Below, piece after piece: positions 48,336 to 58,506 of a DNA stretch of 64,000 bases. The notes beneath the pieces are model-generated. The model saw only the letters and a program-made list of their open reading frames with translations, ran no database searches and was not told where the DNA came from. The stretch spans positions 124,001-188,000 of the forward strand of contig NC_089178.1 of NCBI RefSeq assembly GCF_947507565.1, in the 5' to 3' direction. Position numbers and translations under genes: made by a program. Positions within the stretch are counted from its first letter, which is position 1; each line of letters begins with the position of its first letter. This DNA is from Oscarella lobularis (Eukaryota > Porifera > Homoscleromorpha > Homosclerophorida > Oscarellidae).

Positions 48336-51300
48336 ATGACGTTTGCCATCACAATCTGCTGTGTGTCGCCGGTGCGTCACGGCGGATTTAGTCATCGCTC
48401 TGCCTCGACCCAGCTGCTTGTTCTCCTCACAGCTGCCCTTCAGTGTATAATGACTGCAGGTAAAGTTTCTGACAACAGTGGATAGAAACACGACTAGATG
48501 CATCGTACCTGCATGGCCTGGGGTTATTGAGTCGTGCTTTATCGCGCGGGCGCCTGGCTATATCCACCATCTCTTTTCTATAGCTGTCTCAATTCAACTA
48601 CTATAGTTGAGACAGACTTCTCAACAGCAACGTATCCTTCTGACGGTCTTGCCGTCATTGCGGGAAGCAGTGGGATGCGTCAAAGAAAACATACGACATC
48701 ACTAATCCCGCAAAGCGCCCCGAGTCGCAGCGGCACATGCTTCGAGTATAGGCTTGAAAAATTGCATAAAAATTCCCTGATTTAGTTTTACCCCCAAGTT
48801 AAGCAGACTACCAATTTTTGGTCGACAGCAAAAATTAATATGAATATGACAATGCACTGAATTTAACAGGAAACTCTCCCAAATATTAATTTAGCAACGA
48901 GGTGCTCGTACACGATGTACTATTGACTGTAGTAGCTTGTTTTGAACGCGGTAGGTAACTGACACTGCCCACTGACATGCATAAACTTTACTGCGTGTGC
49001 ATTCCTAATGCTGCTTACCTTTAGGAATTGGCTCGGCTCCGGTATTCACTTGTGTCACGTTTAACACTACTCTCAAGGAAGACGTTGCCGTGGGCACATT
49101 CGTTCTTCGCATCGAAGCTACCGACGCCGATGGCGATCCTCTTGATTACAGTATACACGAGACCAATAATTATTTTAGCATAAACGCTATATCCGGTGAA
49201 GTGAAGACAGCGAAAAAGTTAGATCGAGAGACAATCGAGCTGCACTCGTTCAAAACATCTGTAACGGATTACCTGCACAGAACAGAGGCCTCCGTTCTCG
49301 TCCGCGTCGAAGATGTCAATGATAATGCACCTGTCTGCCATCCATCTGTAATACAAGTTCACGTTTCTGAGGCGGAGAACGTAGGAAAACATCTCACCCA
49401 AGTGAACTGTACAGACAGAGATGCGGGACTCAACAAACAGCTTCTCTTTGAAGCGAGTTCGGATGGAAGTGTAGTCGGCGTACACAACGAGAGTGGCGTC
49501 GTGTTTTTGCACAAAAATGTTGACTACGAAGACAGACAGATTGAAGAAGAAAATGTGACAGTTAGAGACTACGGAGTGCCATCGCTCTCAACTAACGTCA
49601 CGCTCGTCATAATCGTTGACCCAATAAATGAATATTCGCCAGTTTTCGAAAACAAGACCTACGACGCCCTTGTAAAACTCCCTACTACGCTTAACACTAC
49701 GCTCTTAACGGTTAGAGCTCACGATCTCGATGAGGGTGCCGACGGGCAAATCGTGTACAAACTTACAACTCAAAACAAGTACTATACTATTGACCAATCG
49801 AGCGGGGAGCTGCGAAGCAGATCTACTGTATGGAATTATTGCTCTCACGACACCCTTTTCGTTAAAGCAATAGATTTGGGATATAAACCGAGATCAACTA
49901 CAGTCAAAGTTCGCATTGCTTTTGAATACACACCAACGTGTGCATCTCAATTGGTGCAGGTGTTCGTGCAAGAGTCCGTTTCACTTGGTACTACTGTCTA
50001 CTCGTTAAACTGTTCAGATCCCTATGGTCATCTAATGAAGTACGCTATTGTAGGCGGAAACGGTCACTTTCAGATAAACGATTTGGGCAATGTGATTGTT
50101 GCTCGATCATTAGATTATGAAATTGATGGAGAGTACAGGTTGACAGTAAGTGCCAAGCAGCGATGTCCCAAATCTTCTAACGCTACTACGGCAACCGTTA
50201 CTCTACTTGTGACTCTGATTGGAGTGAACGAGTTTTCACCGTTATTTACTCAATCTCTGTACAACATCTCTGTTTGGGAGAATGCTAGCTTTGCTCAGGC
50301 AATAGGGAAAGTCCGCGCTTACGACGGCGACAAGGGACGAGATGGGGAAGTATCGTACCTTATTATAAAAGCAGAAACGCCCTTCCTCGTAGATGCAAGA
50401 GCAGGCAGTCTTATTCTCGCAGGACAGTTAGACAGAGAGAAGGTCGACTCGTATGAAATCAAAATCAGGGCCATTGACAACGGGATTCCTGAGCCTAAAT
50501 CAAGCACAGCTACAGTCTTCATCACAATAGCTGATGTCAACGACAATTCACCAGCATGTTTTCCCTCTCTGTATGCAGTCAACGTAATAAGTCCCGTTAC
50601 TGTGGGAGAAAAAGTGATTGATTTATCCTGCAAGGACGCAGACAGCAATCTCAACGCCAAATTGACATATCATATTTCCAATCAACCTTACCAAAATCTT
50701 TTTGCTATTAGCGACAACGGTTCCATGCATGCCAATAGAGCCATCGCCGGAAAATCCCATCCAGAGACAGTCGTAGTCACAGTCACCGTATCTGATTCAG
50801 GACTGCCACGCTTAGCTACTGATGTCTCGGTTGTAATTCAAATTGGTGCAAGCAGTAATGGTCCTTACTTTGATTCCCCTACGTACAACGTTTCCGTGAC
50901 GGAAAACAGCCCAATCGGTTTCAGCGTACTACAGATCAACGCTCGCGGTGGATCAACTGCTATATCATATCACATTGTTGCAGGAAATGACGACGGAAAT
51001 TTTGCCATTGGTCAAAATTCCGGATCTCTGTACGTCGCCGGCATTCTGGATAGAGAAAAAAGAGACAGTTACCAACTCGCTATCAAAGCTGACAACGGTA
51101 TCTCAAACATCACCACCGTTTTCCTTGACGTCGGAGACGTTAATGACAATCGACCAACGTGCAGTAAAGCTGTCTATTCCGTCGAAATAGCAGAAGACGC
51201 TCCTGTCACTGATCCTCAGGTTCTACTCCGTTTGACCTGCACTGATGTTGATCTAGGAGAAAACGGTCGTTTGGTGTATAAAATTCAAGGTCAAACTCAA

Positions 51301-52995
51301 CTGACTGTAGACAATTACGGCGTGATTCGTGGGATTGTAACACAATCTATGAAAGCAGTTACGATTTCGGTTGAAGACAATGGAGTGCCACAACTAAGCA
51401 CTGCCGTCGTTGCTGTTATATTGATAAAACGTTCCAACCAACAATTGAAGTTGTCGTTTGAAAAGAGCATCTTCCATCTGCAGATACCGGAAAATGTTGA
51501 CGTCAATACGACGGTGTTTGCTTTACGCTGTACTCCGGTAAATAACGGCGAGATCATTGCGTATAAAATCGTGTCTTCAGATAATAATCAGTCAAATTCT
51601 CATTTCTTTCTTGACGAAAAAGGAAGATTGAGCCTAAGACTGCCTTTGCAATACAAGGTCCTCAAGAGACACGGGCTAATAATAAGATGCAGTTCCAGTG
51701 TCGCATCAAGCTTTGCTTACGTGAACATTGACGTTCTTGAGGTCACGCGAACTTGCAATCCGACACACTACGGTGGAATAATCATGTCACAAAACAGTCC
51801 AGGCTATGTGGTCGCTCAGCTGAACTGCGTCAAAACAGACGTTTCTTTCATTTTCAAGGACGTCGACTGGAAACGATATTTTGCTGTAAATGCGTCAGGC
51901 CACTTTATTGTTAGAAGTCTCCCAAAGACGCAGCAGCGTGATCGAGTCTTCGTTGTTGGTATTACTGCTGTAGACAGGAGGCAACTCCATCAGAACACCA
52001 CAATCACTGTCTTTATCTACATTGTCCACTCGAGCCAATCAGAAAACACCCCATTCAGAAAAAACGACGAGTGGCATAATCACACAATCCTCTTAGACCT
52101 GCAGGCCGAAAATTTAGATCAAGTAAGTCTTTTTTGGGTAGATTCGTCTACACACTTTTCTACTTCTCTCGTAGTGGATTCAAAGCGACTACAGCAAAAT
52201 ACGAACATTACTAGCCCTTTCAGCGACACTCTATTGCTCATCGAACATGTGCCGTCAGAACGACACCATTTTCCACGATAACGACGTCGTCGTCGTACAG
52301 CAGCAGGAGAGAATAAATTCCGGACGAAAGGAACTAACAGTCGCTCTCTACATGACTTTCCCGAGCACGAACGTTTACGTTCCGTTGAAAACTCTCGTCG
52401 ACATCGCGCTTTACGCGAGGGAAAACGTATCTCGCGCAACTCGTGCCGTTATTGGCGAAATTCAACCGGGACGGCTTGTGTCTTCGACGACGAGTGAGCA
52501 GAAAGGGGTGTTCGCATTGGCTGCGGCCGGTGGAGCGCTGTCAGTGTTCCTTCTTGTTGGTCTCGTTATCGCCATCGTTTTGTGTACGCGAAAGAGGTAG
52601 CTTTACTGACTAAACGATACCTAGGGGCTTTCACCGACTCTTGATCTGATAGGAGGAAGACGACCAAGGTTGCTCCTTTCGGTAGCGACTCGGAAGATCG
52701 GCACTGTCGAGCCGATCCCTCGAAAGGGACCCCGATCGCCCATCCCGATCATGACGCATCCGTTCGGAACGTGGGCGGTGTTTCGTCCTCCGTTGTCGAC
52801 ATGCCAGGCGCGGTGAACGTGGAATGCGTCGGGGTAGACAGGAAAACGTCACTTCGACGTCACCAAACACAAATCCTTGACAACATCAACAAACTATTCA
52901 CACTGACACCTACGCAAAACGCGCATTCCGCAGATTTATTGCAGTCGGACGACAGCGGAATCGACGTCGACGTTCGCAAGGACGCAAACCAATGA
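48336..52995 (+). CDS. Non-classical transmembrane cadherin, about ten EC repeats, 1328 aa
   Basis: Exons 48336-48459, 49025-52122, 52175-52596, 52653-52995; phases 1, 0, 2; total divisible by three. Exon 1 gives a hydrophobic signal segment (QLLVLLTAALQCIMTA), although the start lies unusually far upstream of it. Exon 2 holds about ten cadherin repeats with calcium-binding DxNDNxP linkers (DVNDNAP, DVNDNSP, DVNDNRP), LDRE and DxD motifs; the last repeats are degenerate. Repeats 2, 4, 6, 8 and 10 each carry a Cys right after the linker proline and another about 25-30 residues later. Exon 3 ends in one membrane helix (LSVFLLVGLVIAIVL) followed by CTRKR. The roughly 115-residue tail shows no obvious beta-catenin-binding motif, so it is protocadherin- or Fat-like rather than classical. 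Probable role: calcium-dependent adhesion or recognition at the cell surface. Confidence 0.9.
48460..49024 (+). other. Cadherin intron 1
   Basis: 565 nt, long for this window, bounded by CAG|GTAAAG and TTTAG|GAA. I see nothing else in it. Open frames inside it lack any supported product. Confidence 0.6.
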
Positions 52996-53215
52996 CTAAC
53001 ATTTGGTCTTTTTTATTGCACAAAAAAATGCAACTCTGTATACTACATATAACCTGCGCCTACTGCTGCTACTAAACTCCACTCGCGCAACGCCACCAAA
53101 AAATACTGTGCAGCGCGTCAGAGCGAGGCAAGCACGAAGATCAGTTATAAACGCAGAAGCTGCTTAGTTTAACGTATAAAAAATGTCTCCCGCCTCTCTC
53201 TCTCTCTCTCTCGGA
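52996..53215. other. Convergent 3' intergenic, cadherin / Ser-Pro gene
   Basis: 220 bp between facing stop codons, with a short (CT)n run near 53191-53212. Both 3' UTRs must fit here or overlap. Confidence 0.5.
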
Positions 53216-55588
53216 CTACGCTACACGAGAATAAGATCGGCTGGGAGGTCGCGACTGACCGGGCGGCAGCGGCGTCGGCGCGATTAGGTTTATAGAGGGT
53301 ATCATACCGCCGGCACATCGGGCTATGTCTAGAAGGCTCGACGACATTGGCGTCGACGATCCCGAGCTGCAAAGCGACAGCAGCGATGACGTCGCCGTCA
53401 TTGACTGCCTTCGTATCGCGATCTCTGGCGGAGGCAGTGGTTCGACGGAATCTTCGCCTTGCGCCGGATCGACGGTGACGGTGACGGCGGCTGTCGCAGC
53501 GGCGACGGCGGCGACGCTTCCTTCGCTGGATCGGCAAACGTGAAGGTTCGACGATGACAGATCGGGGGTACCAATTGCTGGCAAAGGCGCTTTTCGCAGC
53601 GCTTCCAATGATCTTGCTACGCTCGGCGGGGATCCGCCAATCAGGACAAGATTGGAACCCCTATGCAAAAAAAGCGTTCATGAACGAAGCGGCGGTAGGT
53701 TCTCTTGAATATTTACCCGGACGAGGAACGCGGCCACGACTGGCCAGTATGAACAGGATGTGCGTGCCTGCCGTTGACGTCCGTCTGCTGTTGGACGGGC
53801 GAGGAGGAAGAGGGTGTTTGAATTGGCGGCAGCGTGTGCGGCGGCGGCAGCGGCGCACCCATTGCAAGATGGCCCGTCTATAGAAAACACCAATACGTGA
53901 CCGCAAATATAGAATATTGAAAGTCGACAACCTTGGATGACGACGACGGAAATGGCGGAAAGTGCTTCTGCTGCTGCGGCGGCGGTTGCGGAGACGACAG
54001 TTGAGGTATACTAAACTGGATATACATCTCTCGGCCAGTCAAATTGCTCTTCGTGTCGGAGAGGTAGAGGTTCTTCTTCACCGTCGGACGCCCGGCACTG
54101 ATAGGAGACAAGCACTTCCTATTCCAGCCTGCCTGCGGAGGCTCGAGATGCGCCGAGCGCCGAGGCGACGCGGTAGCGTAATAGTGATCCAGGACGTGGC
54201 CTTTGACGGACGTGCGACTAGACGTTGCCGAACAACTATCAAACGCCGAATCGGATGACGTCGACGTGCTGAGCGAGAGCAGCGATCGACGATTCCGATA
54301 GCGACCGCTTGGAGCCGGCGACAGTTTGACGGGCGAGAGCGGCGTGAGAGGAGTAAAGGGCGAAGCGGTGCGCGTGCGAATGTCGGGCGTTTTGGAGAGA
54401 ACTGACGGCGATAGGGGCGGAGAGGATGCAATGGGCGGGAGTCGCGGCACTCCAGACTTGGTCCTGCGTAGTGCAAGAATAGAACGAAATGAGCGGGGGG
54501 ACGGAGGGAGGAACGGAGCGACCAGATGGATGCTGTCGAGTCGAAAATTAAAATTATACTAGGTAGCGAATTTGACCGCAGGGGAATAAGCGGCGGCGGC
54601 GGCGGCGGCGGCGCGGCGGCAAATAAAAAAGGCTTTACACTGCCGACGGTGTCGCCTCACCTTTCGTTGAGCTCGTCTCCGGAGACCGACACGCTGGAAC
54701 CGTAGCCGGACGAATCGCCTCCTGCCGCGACAAGAGAAAGACGAATTAGATGATGGAACCCCCTCCTCGTTTTTCGCTGCAGGCGCGCGTTTGTACCGTA
54801 GTAAACGTCCACGTTGAGCGACTTTCTCGCTGCGGCTATGCGCGGTTTTGTCGATTCCCTACCGGCGCGTTTACGGTTCTTTGATTTTCTTCCGTGCTTC
54901 AACCCCTAAACGAAACGTTCGGTTACGATAGAGAGGGACGAGTAGTGTGTCGGCAAGGTTCCGGCGAATAGAGGAAGAGGACGCCTTTCTCACCCAAGCG
55001 ATAGGCAAGTCGTACTTGGATCGACGTCTATCGTCGAACCCGTTAGATCGAGGTATCATTAGAGAGGGTTGGGAACGTTTCGACTGAACTTGCAGTGAGA
55101 GTTGTGATGCGCGCGGGGCGGGGCTAATTAGGCGGACGTAAATTTCGTCTCACTATTTCTAAGTTCTACGAGTTCTATATGACGATCGCGTCGACACGAC
55201 AACGTCGTCTACGGAGCCAACAGTGCGACGAAAAGCGAGCGTAGTCGTGCGGGAAGCGCACAAGCTTAGGGGCCCTAATTGCGACCTTCGCGTTGGTCCA
55301 GGGAAGGTGTGGTCGCAACCGGAAGCTACTCGCGTTTCCTAAACCAACCTTCCCTCTTTTCGTCGTTCAAAGATCGTTTATCGCTTTGATTTACTCGACT
55401 AAGTTGCCATTGGAAAGTGGAAGGCGATTCGAAACAGTCGAAGAGGATGGCAACGTGCACAGCAGGGGTCCCACGCGGGAAATCGCCTCATGCTAGATCC
55501 CACAACCTACCTTTTCGCCTCGCCGATATTCGCGATCTCGCGACGACGCAGCGGCGTCTGATTCCCGTCGACGCGCTCTTTCGTCCAT
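53216..55588 (-). CDS. Ser/Pro-rich probably disordered protein, 439 aa
   Basis: Not recognised. Six exons join in frame: 55588-55511, 54905-54863, 54721-54661, 54463-53932, 53877-53717, 53660-53216 (phases 0, 1, 2, 0, 2). The N-terminus (MDERARRRESDAAASSRDRE) and the next exon (KHGRKSKNRKRAG) are highly charged and could form a nuclear localisation signal. The rest is low complexity: many SP/TP sites (TASPFTPLTPLSPVKLSP), Ser runs, PPP and QQQ. A few more ordered-looking parts remain (GREMYIQFSIPQL, LEALRKAPLPAIGTPDL, LLDIARCAGGMIPSINL). The density of S/T-P suggests regulation by proline-directed kinases, an inference. Exons 1-3 are short and are supported by phase and splice sites only. 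An upstream in-frame Met exists, but a TATA box (TTATATAGG) lies just 35-45 bp before the chosen start. Confidence 0.65.
54591..54620. repeat. (GGC)n microsatellite in intron 3 of the Ser/Pro gene
   Basis: About 30 bp of CGG/GGC triplets with one interruption (GGCGCGGCGGC). Confidence 0.9.
54906..55510 (-). other. Intron 1 of the Ser/Pro gene
   Basis: About 600 nt between donor AAAAG|GTAGGT and acceptor TCGTTTAG|GGG (coding strand). It contains a GC-box-like GGGGCGGGGC near 55114 and a TTTCCCGCG element near 55477. No gene is supported, although other splice choices inside it are possible. Confidence 0.4.
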
Positions 55589-56264
55589 TTTGAGACGCAG
55601 AACGGAAACCAACTGGGCGTGTTGCCTATATAACAAACCACAATAAATTCTCGCGTCGACGCAGGGTGGATTCAATTGATTGTACAGAGCTTTCAGAGCA
55701 GGGGCGCGCTGCTATATCGAGAGATAGGGACCTCTAAACGTCTCCGCTCTAGCTTCCACCTACAGCAGGTCTTAGACTGAACCAGACGCTCTTTTCTCGT
55801 AGACTAAACGTGGGAAAGTCAACGGCGTGTAGTGGTCTCTGCTATGACGCTATATTCGCCCCCGTGGCCCCACAGTGTCGCCAATCGCGTCGCGTATACT
55901 CACCAAAAACAAGGCCTGCCTTCGCTGTCAACAACCCACTTGTAGGCGCTGTTGCGACGCTGCTCGGCGGATCCTTTGACGATCTTCGCTCAGGAAACGA
56001 GATTCGCTCGCTAGCGCAACAGGACTCAATTTGCTATTGTGTGGCTAAACCCCTGCTACGAGCCAAACCCCCCACCAAGGATTCTGTGTATACTTTTGAG
56101 GTGGGCTGGTCCTGGGGAGATTCTTATCGTCTCATTAGCGTAATGGCATCATGAGCTCTGACGGATGTTCACGTGCGCTCGCACGCGAGCTCTGCGTGAG
56201 ACTCTCTGCGCGTGAACAATAACCGAGATACCCCGGACGCTGTGCGTAGCAACGAAGTAGCGAC
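55589..56264. promoter_or_regulatory. Divergent promoter region, Ser/Pro gene / CFAP276
   Basis: 676 bp between start codons. TATATAAC near 55625-55633 reads as a TATA box for the minus-strand gene. AGCAAC at 56248-56253, 12 bp before the CFAP276 start, matches an RFX X-box half-site, but the other half is poor. An open frame at about 55810-56154 begins without ATG and resembles nothing I know. Confidence 0.4.
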
Positions 56265-57088
56265 ATGTCTCGAGATCCGTATCCATTCCCTCGTCAGGAG
56301 AACGACAGCAATTTTACAAAGGAGAAGAGCGACCCGGTATAAAAAAGACTCGCGCATCGTTTCAATTCCTTCTGTACGCGTCAAACTCTAGACCCAGTAC
56401 CTACACGGCTCTTTGACGTTGAAATCGAAGGAAAATCCGTGGGAACGATTGAATCAGACGGCAACGCTTGCCAGCGATCGACGCCACGCGTTCCACTTCG
56501 ATCCCAAAGCGCCGCGAGACAGTCTCGACCTCGTGCTGAAAGCCCACTACGATCATCACAGTAACTTCCTCAGATCAAAAGCGGAGACTCTAATACAACC
56601 CGAAACGATCGGTCTTCCGCATGGGTACGCCGAAAAAATAGTCGACAGGGAAAAAATAGAATTGTGAGGGAAAGATTTGTAGACGAATTTTGAAAAATCG
56701 AGCCTCGCCAGAAGAGTACGTCGATCGCAACGAGATGGATTACGTTGAAGCGAAAGATAAACGAACACTGAATCCACACAGTATCGGGGGAGCAATAGGT
56801 AAGACACGTACCTATATACAGACCTGTCTGTTATGAACTTATCTGCATATGATATGGACACGCACTTCAATTGCAAACTAAGATGTCTTAGCTTCTAGTA
56901 GGATGGACTATTGAAGTGTCCATTAGAGGCGGTAGAAAACCTTTTAGCGCTCAATATTTTTTTTGTGTCTAAGAGCTTTCCTTGCTGGTTCCATTGCTTG
57001 ACTTGATGTTTTCATAGAGAGCCATCACAGTGCTGCTACCAATCGAGGCTACTCAAGAAAAGACGACGGCGGCTTTTATACTACCTGA
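56265..57088 (+). CDS. CFAP276: CFAP276, cilia and flagella associated protein, 163 aa
   Basis: Orthologue of the axonemal microtubule-inner protein CFAP276 (C1orf194), which binds inside doublet microtubules of motile cilia. Exons 56265-56336, 56392-56624, 56683-56798, 57018-57088; phases 0, 2, 1; introns 55, 58 and 219 nt. The N-terminus MSRDPYPFPRQEND resembles the family start. The core KENPWERLNQTATLASDRRH (cut here at 20 residues) continues as AFHFDPKAPRDSLD, matching the conserved EPWSRLN..T..S.RR...YFDP..P.DDLD. The last exon gives HHSAATNRGYSRKDDGGFYT, the diagnostic C-terminal box. Human CFAP276 is 169 aa, so the length fits. The intron at 56625 removes a frame that otherwise stops soon after. 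Its presence fits an animal with motile flagella such as choanocytes. Confidence 0.92.
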
Positions 57089-57143
57089 GACTATTTGCAT
57101 GATTAGTGGGGTCTAAAAGAAAAAAAAAACTGCGCCTTTTTTT

Positions 57144-58225
57144 TCAGTTGTTGTCCTTTGACAGTAGCCTGAGTATATAAAGGAATAGATTGAGAACGTC
57201 AAGATAGAGATTGATTGCTGCGACGATGTAGTCTTCAGGTGACAGCCGATGCATGATCATGTGCGTGTCAAAGATGATGAAGCCAGAGAAGACGACTGCT
57301 CCAGCAAGGGAGATGACAAAGTCGAGCGAATCAGAACGAATGAAGAACTAGAGATGGAAAAATAGATAGATAGATAGGATAATGAGACAGATTTTCCTCA
57401 TAATCGTCCTCCTCTCAAACCTGAAGAAATCCGCCAAGGATTAGAATCCAGAGGAAAGAAAAGAGACTAAGTGAGCAAAAACAAAATTTAGAGACATTTC
57501 ATTCCCTTCCTCCCCGAGTCGACCTTGCTCCCCAAGTGCTGTAATCACGCTTGCTCTGCAGTGTAAAGGCGGTGAGACCGACAAAAACGGCCAACGTGAG
57601 GAAAAACGCCTCAAGAACGATGAGCCGATCATAGAACGTCACTGCTCACAGAACGAGATTTTAGCTAAGCCAACAATGCAATGAATAATGACTATACCGG
57701 CGACGCCGACCGTATACGCTTCACACAAAGTCTAAAAATTGTTTTCGTTAGCCAATGATTGCATGCTTTCGCGTTTTGACTTACAAATGCTGCGAGAAGG
57801 TAGAGATTTGTCGGGTGTTCGTTTTTCTTCACGAGAAGAGCGATGAGAATTGCAAACGTAGCGAAAGCGGCGACTAACATTGTCGTGGGACTAAAAGAAG
57901 ACGAAACCTAGGAGGGCCGGGCCCCTTTTCTCGCCTTCTGTGACGCACCTTCCACGAACAAAGCTCTTGACCGAGTCGACCGTCACAAAGAGCGTCGCCA
58001 CGGCGACAGTCAGAGCCAGTTGCGCCGTTAGAATGCCGTAAACTTTGCGAAGAAAGCCTGAAAGAGCGACGGCATCGATTCGATGCGCTTCCTGCGCTTC
58101 ACGGACTCACCGAGGCGAATTTGCACGGAGACTTGCGCGACGACGACGCTGTCGCGATAAGACATGCGCCCTGTCTGCTGCTCCTCCTTGTCGTCGCCGT
58201 ACTCCACGTCTTTCACAGAGCTCAT
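57144..58225 (-). CDS. TMBIM4: TMBIM4 (Golgi anti-apoptotic protein, BAX-inhibitor-1 family), 243 aa
   Basis: Seven exons: 58225-58111, 58057-57949, 57890-57785, 57731-57698, 57641-57524, 57466-57421, 57347-57144; phases 1, 2, 0, 1, 2, 0. The protein has the seven hydrophobic segments of the TMBIM family. It keeps [55 protein letters not shown] and [20 protein letters not shown], all diagnostic of the LFG4/TMBIM4 branch (human 238 aa). The conserved Asp residues of the FDTH and LYLD motifs, thought to act in pH-dependent calcium leak, are present. It sits in Golgi or ER membranes and limits calcium-triggered death. It is convergent with CFAP276, only 55 nt between stops, and divergent from the PM20D1-like gene. 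Confidence 0.94.
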
Positions 58226-58506
58226 GATGGGGACCTTAGGTGACGTATGAGACTGCCGTATGTGGTGTGACGTCAGAGTAGCGTGGGTCAACGATAGATA
58301 GATCAGCGAGAGCAGTCGTTCGTTGCAGCAAATCCCATTCCATGATCGATCAGTACGTATAGACATACGACTGCGGGATCAGATTGTAAAGCCAGGGGTT
58401 GTCACGCGTTGTACGCGTGAAGCTGGTTTCGCCTCGTTACTTGTTGTCTCTGGTTCCAGTTCTGGGAAAAACAACAAGTACACATCGCGCAAGCGCAGTG
58501 ATCAGA
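58226..58506. promoter_or_regulatory. Shared divergent promoter, TMBIM4 / PM20D1-like
   Basis: 281 bp between outward-facing start codons. Repeated GTGACGT / TGACGTCA-like elements near 58240 and 58269 resemble CRE sites. No TATA box is evident. Confidence 0.45.

Noticed and set aside
48534..48785. 83-codon plus-strand ORF
   Set aside because: It lies inside cadherin intron 1 and matches nothing.
55810..56154. 114-codon plus-strand ORF
   Set aside because: No ATG start, no recognisable domain, and it lies in a divergent promoter region.
56040..56160. Possible U-snRNA gene (GGGGAGATTCTTATC resembles U1)
   Set aside because: Only a short stretch resembles U1; the 5' end, Sm site and stem-loops could not be matched.
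56413..56667. CFAP276 ending at IEL-stop near 56667
   Set aside because: A GT donor at 56625 and AG at 56682 give a normal 58-nt intron and restore the conserved C-terminal box in later exons.
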